NCBI GenBank assembly: GCA_046345275.1
Contig: JBKDJY010000028.1
Span: 1 to 21,649 of the forward strand
DNA: 21,649 nucleotides
From: UBA4416 sp046345275
Lineage (GTDB): Bacteria; Bacteroidota; Bacteroidia; B-17B0; Aurantibacillaceae
Direction of reading: 5' to 3'
The notes beneath the pieces were generated by a model. It saw only the letters and a list, made by a program, of their open reading frames with translations. It was not told the DNA's origin and made no database searches. Of this stretch, positions 15,933 to 21,649 are shown one piece after another (position 1 is the first letter of the stretch; the number at the start of each line of letters is the position of its first letter). The position numbers were made by a program, and so were the translations under genes.

Positions 15933-16673
15933 ATGTTTACTTTATTCATTAAAGAAATTCGAGGGTTTCTTAGTTCATTAATTGGCTACATTGCGATTGG
16001 TGTTTTTATTACAGGGATAGCTACTTTTATGTGGCTTATTCCATCCGAAAGCGCAGGATCTAATGTTTTAGATAATGGGTTTGCCAATATCGATCCTCTA
16101 TTTATATTAGCTCCTTGGGTGTATTTATTTTTAATACCTGCCATTACCATGCGCAGCTTTTCTGAAGAAAAAAAAACAGGAACCATTGAATTATTGCTTA
16201 CTCGACCTTTAACAGAAATGCAAATTGTTTTTGCAAAATACTTAGCAGGAGTAGCACTTGTTATCATTTCACTGTTACCAACTTTTATTTATTATTATTC
16301 AGTTTATCAATTGGGTTATCCAAAAGGTAACTTAGACAGTGGCGGAATGTGGGGCTCTTATATTGGCCTCTTGTTTTTAGGCGCAGGTTTTGTTTCAGTT
16401 GGTACTTTTGCTTCAGCCATATCAGAAAATCAAGTTATTGCTTTTATCATGGCATTACTCCTTTGTTTCATCACTTATGTAGGCTTTGATTTTATTTCCG
16501 CTTCTGGCTTATTTGGAAAATATGATTCATTTGTAAAAGATTTAGGAATGAATCAACATTATACAAGCATGAGTAGAGGAGTTATTGATACCAGAGATGT
16601 TATTTATTTTTTAAGCATCATTGCTTTCTTTAATTTACTTTCAAAAATTGTTTTACAAAGTAGAAAATGGTAA
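15933..16673 (+). CDS. gldF: Gliding motility-associated ABC transporter permease GldF
   Basis: The 246-residue membrane protein has about six spans. It opens MFTLFIKEIRGFLSSLIGYIA, the typical N terminus of GldF/ABC-2 type permeases, and carries the conserved PAITMRSFSEEKKTGTIELLLTRP block (about 69-92) that faces the ATPase GldA. The end of the sequence, YHFLSIIAF-like with RDVIYFLSIIAFFNLL, is the usual final helix. GldF works with GldG and the ATPase GldA as an ABC transporter needed for gliding in Flavobacterium; many non-gliding Bacteroidota also keep it, so motility is not proven here. GldA is not in the window. The gene is the first of a plus-strand cluster. Confidence 0.93.
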   Translation: MFTLFIKEIRGFLSSLIGYIAIGVFITGIATFMWLIPSESAGSNVLDNGFANIDPLFILAPWVYLFLIPAITMRSFSEEKKTGTIELLLTRPLTEMQIVFAKYLAGVALVIISLLPTFIYYYSVYQLGYPKGNLDSGGMWGSYIGLLFLGAGFVSVGTFASAISENQVIAFIMALLLCFITYVGFDFISASGLFGKYDSFVKDLGMNQHYTSMSRGVIDTRDVIYFLSIIAFFNLLSKIVLQSRKW

Positions 16674-16693
16674 TTCACCCTAACGCACAATAA

Positions 16694-17116
16694 ATGGCCA
16701 CACAATTATTTGTAAATCTTCCCATTCAAAGCACTATTAAATCTAACGCATTTTTTAAAGCGCTTGGCTTTGAATTCAATTCAATGTTTTCTAATGAGGT
16801 AGCAACGTGTTTAATTATTAATGATTCTACTTTTGTGATGCTTTTAGAGCATTCGCACTTTAAAGATTTTACTAAAAAAGAAATTGCCAATGCTCATCAA
16901 ACGACAGAAGTTTTATTAGCAATTAGCAAAGAAAATAGGCAAGAGGTAAATGAGTTTGTTGATAAGGCAATCAGCTTAGGTGCCATAGAAGCTCGCGAAG
17001 TTCAAGAACTTGATTTTATGTTTTCAAGAGCTTTTAGTGATTTGGATGGGCATATTTGGGAAGTTGTTTATATGGATTTAGAAGCTTTTTTAAAATCGCA
17101 AAAAAATAATAATTGA
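16694..17116 (+). CDS. VOC (glyoxalase/bleomycin-resistance) family protein
   Basis: The 140-residue soluble protein is of vicinal oxygen chelate type, with two beta-alpha-beta-beta-beta modules. The first is MATQLFVNLPIQSTIKSNAFF through CLIINDSTFVMLLEH. The second is AHQTTEVLLAISKENRQEVNEFV through FSRAFSDLDGHIWEVVYMD, closing with the typical 'D-DGH-WE' motif. Candidate metal ligands are His in DGHIWE and the following Glu, plus the Glu in MLLEH; the first His seen in glyoxalase I is replaced near NLP. Members include isomerases, dioxygenases and drug-binding proteins, so the reaction is not assigned. It lies between gldF (20 bp upstream) and gldG (2 bp downstream), where these two genes normally adjoin. 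Confidence 0.85.
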   Translation: MATQLFVNLPIQSTIKSNAFFKALGFEFNSMFSNEVATCLIINDSTFVMLLEHSHFKDFTKKEIANAHQTTEVLLAISKENRQEVNEFVDKAISLGAIEAREVQELDFMFSRAFSDLDGHIWEVVYMDLEAFLKSQKNNN

Positions 17117-17118
17117 AA

Positions 17119-18819
17119 ATGGCTCAAAAAAGAAATTCTCAAAAACAAAAAGATTTACTCACCTTACTGAGTTTATTTAGCATCTTGCTTTTGCTAAATT
17201 TTGTTGGCTCATTTCTTTTCAAACGCTTTGATTTAACATCTGAAAAACGCTATACGCTGTCAGAATCAACCAAAAAATTAATAAAAAGCTTGAACGATGT
17301 TTTATATTTAAAAATATATTTACAAGGCGATTTTAATCCGAGTTTTACCCGTTTACGAAATGAAACAAAGGAATTGCTTGATGAATACGCCTCTTACTCT
17401 GAAGGAAACATTGTTTATGAATTTATTGATCCGCTTGATAATCCTAGCAAAGAAGAAATTGATAAACTTCAAAGACAAATTTACACGAGAGGCATCATGC
17501 CTGAGCAAATCATAGACAAGACTTCTCAAAAAACTTCCGAAACGCTTATTTGGCCTGGCGCCATTGTTACTTATAAAGGCAAAGAAACGGTTTGGCAAAT
17601 TTATAAACGCAAAGTTGGCATTGATCAAGAAAATAGCATTAACAATTCCGTACAAGAATTGGAGTATGGTTTATCCAATAGCATTAGAAAAACTCAGCTG
17701 ATAAAAAAACCAGAAGTGCTTTTTGTTGAAGGCCATGATGAGCTTGACACCATTCATGGGGCTGATTTTATGCGCTCACTCACTGAATATTATAACGTAT
17801 CAAGAATTAACATCAATCATAAACTTTATGCTTTAAAAGGTGCAGATGCCATTATCATTGCGCAGCCCGATTCTGTTTATGATGAAAAAGATAAATTTAT
17901 CATTGATCAATTTATCATGCACGGCGGCAAAGCACTTTGGCTGATTGATCCAGTATACACAAACAGAGATACGCTGGTGAAAAGGGGATATACCTTGGGT
18001 TTCAAAAATGAATTAAATTTAGATGACATTTTATTTAAGTATGGTGTTAGGCTAAATCCTGTTTTGGTTCAGGATTTGCAATGTTCGCGAATCCCTGTTA
18101 ATGTTGGATTTAAAGCTGGGCAACCAGACTTTAAATTGTTTCCTTGGATGTATTATCCACTTATTTTGCCAACTACAAATCATCCCATTGTCAAAAATTT
18201 AGATTTAATAAAAACTGAATTTATTGGAACAATTGATACCTTGAATACGAAAAATGTAAAAAAAACAATTTTATTACAAACTTCTAAATACACCAAGACG
18301 CAGCCAACTCCCGCTCGTGTGGCACTTGCCATGATTAAAAACAGACCCAATGAATTACAATATCAAAACTCTTTTCAAAATGTTGCTTGTTTGCTAGAAG
18401 GTAAATTTGAATCTCTTTACAAAAACAGAATTTCAGCCATGTTTGTGAATGATTCTTCATTCCAATTTAAAGATCAAAGTGTTCCAACCAAAATGATTAT
18501 TGTCTCTGATGGAGACATTGCTAAAAACGAATACCAAAGAAGCACAAGCATGATTTATCCTTTGGGATATGATATTTATACCAAGCAAGAATTTGCCAAT
18601 AAAAACTTTTTGTTAAATTGTATGAATTATTTATTAGATGATCAGGGCTTATTACAGCTTCGCTCTCGTGAAGTAAAACTACGCCTTTTAGATAAAAAGA
18701 AAATATCCACACAAGCTACCAAATGGAAAATAATTAATGTTGTTTACCCTTTATTAGGATTAATTTTATTAGGTCTTTTGCAATTTTACATTCGTAGAAA
18801 AAAATATTCTGTAAACTAA
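17119..18819 (+). CDS. gldG: Gliding motility-associated ABC transporter substrate-binding-like protein GldG
   Basis: The protein is 566 residues from the ATG at 17119. A N-terminal membrane span lies near residues 15-36 and is followed by KRFDLTSEKRYTLSESTKKLIKSL, the conserved opening of GldG. A large extracytoplasmic segment has the ABC_transp_aux-type core (VLFVEGHDELD and ADAIIIAQPDSVYDE, KALWLIDP). A C-terminal span, IINVVYPLLGLILLGLLQFYI, anchors the other end. GldG partners GldF and GldA. An in-frame TTG at 17113 would add MK and overlap the VOC gene; the ATG two bases after the VOC stop (TGA 17114-17116) is preferred. The order of gldF, gldG and a DUF4340 gene is as expected. Confidence 0.93.
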   Translation: MAQKRNSQKQKDLLTLLSLFSILLLLNFVGSFLFKRFDLTSEKRYTLSESTKKLIKSLNDVLYLKIYLQGDFNPSFTRLRNETKELLDEYASYSEGNIVYEFIDPLDNPSKEEIDKLQRQIYTRGIMPEQIIDKTSQKTSETLIWPGAIVTYKGKETVWQIYKRKVGIDQENSINNSVQELEYGLSNSIRKTQLIKKPEVLFVEGHDELDTIHGADFMRSLTEYYNVSRININHKLYALKGADAIIIAQPDSVYDEKDKFIIDQFIMHGGKALWLIDPVYTNRDTLVKRGYTLGFKNELNLDDILFKYGVRLNPVLVQDLQCSRIPVNVGFKAGQPDFKLFPWMYYPLILPTTNHPIVKNLDLIKTEFIGTIDTLNTKNVKKTILLQTSKYTKTQPTPARVALAMIKNRPNELQYQNSFQNVACLLEGKFESLYKNRISAMFVNDSSFQFKDQSVPTKMIIVSDGDIAKNEYQRSTSMIYPLGYDIYTKQEFANKNFLLNCMNYLLDDQGLLQLRSREVKLRLLDKKKISTQATKWKIINVVYPLLGLILLGLLQFYIRRKKYSVN

Positions 18820-18909
18820 TCATCTTATGAAAAATCCACTTTGCCTCAATTGACAATACAGAATAAACGGAGTATTCAATATGATTACTAAAAAAAATAA
18901 TATCTACAC

Positions 18910-19929
18910 ATGAAAAAATCTTCCATCATCATCATATTGCTAACAATTTTAGCAGGCATTTCCATTTATTTTTATAAAACTAAAAACACAAACACGACCT
19001 TAAATAAAGATGCTAGTAATTTTAAATTTAAAGATACAGCACAAATTGATAAAATTTTCATGGCTGATAAAAATGGCAAATCAATTACGTTAGATAAAAT
19101 AAATGGTGTTTGGATGCTTAACAACACCTATAAAGCGCGATACGATATTTTAGAAACCTTATTGAAAACCATCGCAAATGTTGAAGTGAAATCTCCTGTG
19201 TCTAAACTTGGGCGTGAAAATGTAATTAGAATAATGGCTTCAAAATCTATCAAAGTTGAAATTTATAGCAAAGGAGAAAAAGTGAAACAATATTATGTGG
19301 GGCACACCACACAAGATCATTTAGGAACCTATATGCTTTTGACCAATTTAGATTCTGACGAGAATTATGACGAGCCTTTCATAACGCATCTTCCAGGATT
19401 TGAAGGGTTTTTAAATACGCGTTACTTAACTGAAGAAATCGATTGGAGAGATCGTCTCGTTGTAGGAATCAGACCACCACAAATAAAATATATTAAAATA
19501 GAATATACCGATGTCCCTGACTCTTCATATATTATTGATTTAATAAGTATGCAGCGCTTTTCAATTAAAACATTGAAAGGGAAAGAAATTAAGTATGATG
19601 AAAGTAAAATAAAACAATATATTACCTATTTTTTAAACGTAAACTGCGAATTGGTGCTTGATGAAAAAAACCATGTTGTAGATTCTCTTTCAAAAAACGG
19701 ACGTCCATTTGCTTCGATCTCCATTACTGACAGAGACTCAAAAACACAAAGTATTTATTTATATCACAAATCTCCTATAGCGAGCAAAAATGAAAATTAT
19801 GGCGTGAATTATAAATATGATCCAGACAGACTTTTCATAAAATATAATACCAATGTTTATGGCATTGGTCAGTTTTATGTTTTTGGTAAAATGCTTCAGC
19901 CCTATAGCTATTTTATTCCTGCCTATTAG
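18910..19929 (+). CDS. DUF4340 domain-containing membrane-anchored protein
   Basis: The 339-residue protein has a single N-terminal membrane helix (MKKSSIIIILLTILAGISIYF) with no lipobox Cys. It is followed by an extracytoplasmic region with the DUF4340 layout: TAQIDKIFMADKNGKSITLDK near residues 43-63, GVWMLNNTYKARYD near 65-78, and 'KSPVSKLG' with SIKVEIYSKGEKVKQYYVG near 119-137. DUF4340 proteins commonly follow GldG/ABC_transp_aux genes in bacteria and are taken to be accessory parts of that transporter; no catalytic motif is seen. It lies 90 bp behind gldG; no terminator lies between them, so cotranscription is likely. Confidence 0.85.
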   Translation: MKKSSIIIILLTILAGISIYFYKTKNTNTTLNKDASNFKFKDTAQIDKIFMADKNGKSITLDKINGVWMLNNTYKARYDILETLLKTIANVEVKSPVSKLGRENVIRIMASKSIKVEIYSKGEKVKQYYVGHTTQDHLGTYMLLTNLDSDENYDEPFITHLPGFEGFLNTRYLTEEIDWRDRLVVGIRPPQIKYIKIEYTDVPDSSYIIDLISMQRFSIKTLKGKEIKYDESKIKQYITYFLNVNCELVLDEKNHVVDSLSKNGRPFASISITDRDSKTQSIYLYHKSPIASKNENYGVNYKYDPDRLFIKYNTNVYGIGQFYVFGKMLQPYSYFIPAY

Positions 19930-19999
19930 CCTTTTTGATATGTTAAAAAAAAGTTTATAAGTAGCCAATTCTTATCTCACTTTAATAGTTTCATATGGC

Positions 20000-20007
20000 T
20001 AAATTTG
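20000..20007 (+). promoter_or_regulatory. -7 box (TAAATTTG) in front of dnaN
   Basis: TAAATTTG matches TAnnTTTG exactly and gives a predicted leader of about 16 bases before the dnaN ATG at 20028. No clear TTG stands at -33. It suggests dnaN has its own promoter besides any readthrough from the gld cluster. Confidence 0.45.
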
Positions 20008-20027
20008 GTAAAATTAAACCTTAGCCT

Positions 20028-21149
20028 ATGAATTTCGTTGTATCATCCTCCATATTACTTAAACATTTAAAATCTATTAATGGTGTTATCAATGCAAATA
20101 ATACGATTCCAATTTTAGATTGTTTTTTGTTTGAATTAAATAAAAATTCACTCACACTTTATGCGAGTGATATGGAAACAACCATTACGACTAGCTTTAA
20201 AGTTGAATCAACTGAAAGTGGTAGCATTGCAATCCCAGCCAAAACCTTATTAGAAGCTTTAAGTAATTTGCCAGAACAACCCGTTTCATTTATCATCGAT
20301 ACAATAAAATTTAGCGCCAAATTAAAAACCGAAACTGGAGATTATACCTTAACTGGGCATAATGGCGATGAATATCCTAAACTTCCAAAAGTGCAAGATG
20401 CTACATCGGTAATTATAAAAAGCGATGTCTTAGCAAATGCTATTAATAAAACAATTTTCGCAACTGGCAACGATGATTTACGTCCAGTAATGAGCGGCGT
20501 ATTTTGTCAATTCAATGAAGAAAATTCAGTGTTCGTGGCCACTGATGCACATAAATTAGTGCGCTATACGCGAAGTGATGCAAAGGCAGGTGCTTCTGCG
20601 TCTTTTATTATGCCAAAAAAACCTTTGAATGTTTTGAAAACTTTATTGGTTGGTGTTGATGATGCTGTTAAAGTAGAGTTTAATAAAACAAACGCTTACT
20701 TCAATTTTGGAAACATCAATTTAGTTTGTCGTTTAATTGACGGAAAATATCCAAACTACGAAGCTGTTATCCCAAAACAAAATCCTAACAAATTGACTGT
20801 GGATAGACTATCTCTTTTGGGAGGCATTCGTCGTGTGAGTGTTTTTGCAAATAAAGCAACTCACCAAATTCGTTTAAAAATAAATGGTAGTCAACTCACG
20901 CTGTCTGCTGAAGATTTAGATTTTGCCAATGAAGGTCATGAAACATTGATTTGTACCTATGTTGGCGAAGATTTAGAAATTGGATTGAATTCTAAATTTG
21001 TTCTGGAAATGCTTTCTAACCTTGAAAGTGATGAGATTACAATTGAAATGAGTGCGCCTAACCGTGCTGGATTAATTATTCCTACTCAAAAAGCAAATCC
21101 CTCAGAAGATATTTTGATGCTCGTTATGCCAATTATGCTTAATAATTAG
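20028..21149 (+). CDS. dnaN: DNA polymerase III sliding clamp (beta subunit)
   Basis: The 373-residue processivity clamp of the replicative polymerase has three topologically similar domains. The first, about 1-120, opens MNFVVSSSILLKHLKSINGVI and has IPILDCFLFEL and YASDMETTI. The second, about 125-245, has LRPVMSGVFCQF, FVATDAHKLVRY and RLIDGKYPNYEAVIPKQNP. The third, about 246-373, has RVSVFANKATHQIRLKI and ends ILMLVMPIMLNN, the typical hydrophobic 'MP(M/I)' end. As a ring-shaped dimer it holds polymerase on DNA through the hydrophobic groove between domains 2 and 3. Its neighbours are gld genes, not dnaA/recF, so no replication origin is implied here. I saw no run of DnaA boxes in the flanking DNA. 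Confidence 0.97.
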   Translation: MNFVVSSSILLKHLKSINGVINANNTIPILDCFLFELNKNSLTLYASDMETTITTSFKVESTESGSIAIPAKTLLEALSNLPEQPVSFIIDTIKFSAKLKTETGDYTLTGHNGDEYPKLPKVQDATSVIIKSDVLANAINKTIFATGNDDLRPVMSGVFCQFNEENSVFVATDAHKLVRYTRSDAKAGASASFIMPKKPLNVLKTLLVGVDDAVKVEFNKTNAYFNFGNINLVCRLIDGKYPNYEAVIPKQNPNKLTVDRLSLLGGIRRVSVFANKATHQIRLKINGSQLTLSAEDLDFANEGHETLICTYVGEDLEIGLNSKFVLEMLSNLESDEITIEMSAPNRAGLIIPTQKANPSEDILMLVMPIMLNN

Positions 21150-21519
21150 AAGCAAAAAGTTTCATTTATTTATTGAACCTGGCGTACACCACAATTGCGC
21201 ATTTGCAATGGTTGAAGAAATAAAACAAAGCATAAATAACATTTTTTTCATTGCTCTTAGTTTTTATGAATGATTAATTTTTGATGGGCATATACGTCTT
21301 GTTGTTTTAGCGCTATCAGATATGTGTTATCGCTTAAAAGTTCGGTTAAGCTAAGGTAAATAAAGATACTTGATTAGCAAATTATGTTTGATTACAATCA
21401 TGATTTTACATTTCATCAAACTCAGTTTGTTTAGTAAATGTTGAGTAAACATTGAATGTCAGTACAGTTGAAAAACATCTAGATGAGCATACATGGTAGA
21501 ATTATACCAAAATGATAAA
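21150..21519 (+). other. Intergenic stretch behind dnaN without a recognisable gene
   Basis: Nothing here could be assigned. A 38-codon fragment continues in the + frame to a TGA near 21269. A minus-strand fragment of about 37 codons, SIFIYLSLTELLSDNTYL and following, spans about 21265-21378 between stops and looks protein-like. Two small inverted repeats are visible: GCTTAA at 21332-21337 with TTAAGC at 21346-21351, and AATGTT at 21437-21442 with AACATT at 21448-21453. Neither is followed by a T run. The open fragments in different frames might be remains of a decayed gene, but in such A+T-rich DNA they could also be chance. Confidence 0.4.
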
Positions 21520-21648
21520 TTAAATAGTCCAAACTAAGTCTGAAAAAATATACTTAAAATTGGATGTATCCACCACTTGCTTAGAAGTTAATTCATGAGT
21601 TTCCTTTATAATAAAATCGCTAACCTCATCCAAATTATGGTGCATCTT
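21520..21648 (-). CDS. Possible 3' end of a gene entering from the right edge
   Basis: On the minus strand the frame is open from the window edge to a TAA at 21520-21522, giving 42 residues that include MHHNLDEVSDFIIKETHEL and end in FSDLVWTI. The codon use looks like that of neighbouring genes, but the stretch is short, an internal ATG exists at 21645, and no family is recognised. It could be the C terminus of a longer protein or chance. Confidence 0.25.
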   Translation of the reverse strand, partial: KMHHNLDEVSDFIIKETHELTSKQVVDTSNFKYIFSDLVWTI

Positions 21649-21649
21649 A

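Noticed and set aside
20028..21149. dnaN as a sign of a replication origin
   Set aside because: dnaA, recF and a cluster of DnaA boxes are absent; the neighbours are gld-type genes.
21332..21453. Two 6-bp inverted repeats read as terminators for dnaN
   Set aside because: They are short, A+T-rich, more than 180 bp from the stop and lack a following T run.

Overview
The window looks like chromosomal DNA of an A+T-rich member of the Bacteroidota. The evidence is a gldF/gldG gliding-motility ABC transporter pair, Bacteroidota-type families (DUF4294, DUF4340, tandem-domain Usp), and several promoters with the TAnnTTTG -7 box of this phylum. Genus and family cannot be fixed from the sequence. No rRNA, tRNA or CRISPR array was seen.

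Layout. At 1-596 a transposase of IS1595 type runs off the left edge, followed by a 57-residue ribbon-helix-helix protein that sits 1 bp behind an SPFH/band-7 membrane protein (598-1452, minus strand). A GT-B glycosyltransferase (minus) and a classical SDR oxidoreductase (plus) diverge around 2620-2697. A DUF4294 secreted protein converges on the SDR.

The metabolic centre is 4192-9719, a polyhydroxybutyrate (PHB) locus. On the minus strand lie a MaoC/PhaJ-like enoyl-CoA hydratase, an acetoacetyl-CoA reductase (phaB) and a biotin carboxylase. Divergently, on the plus strand, lie a large PhaE-like subunit and a 348-residue class III PHA synthase (phaC) with its Cys-Asp-His triad. PhaB and PhaJ would supply (R)-3-hydroxybutyryl-CoA, from acetoacetyl-CoA and from crotonyl-CoA, to the PhaC/PhaE synthase. 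The thiolase PhaA is not in the window. A strong hairpin terminator separates phaE from phaC.

From 9784 to 15838 there are mfd (transcription-repair coupling factor), a tandem universal stress protein with a well-formed promoter, and a minus-strand pair that overlaps by 4 bp: a divergent PAP2-like membrane protein and an extended-SDR NAD-dependent reductase. From 15933 to 21149 a plus-strand cluster holds gldF, a VOC/glyoxalase-like protein, gldG, a DUF4340 protein and dnaN. The last 500 bp have no clear complete gene, only short open fragments and possibly the 3' end of a gene entering from the right edge.

Several starts are better placed inside the longest open frame than at its first possible codon: phaB at 6476, the MaoC protein at 6969, the extended SDR at 15209 and gldG at 17119. 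The reasons are in the entries.
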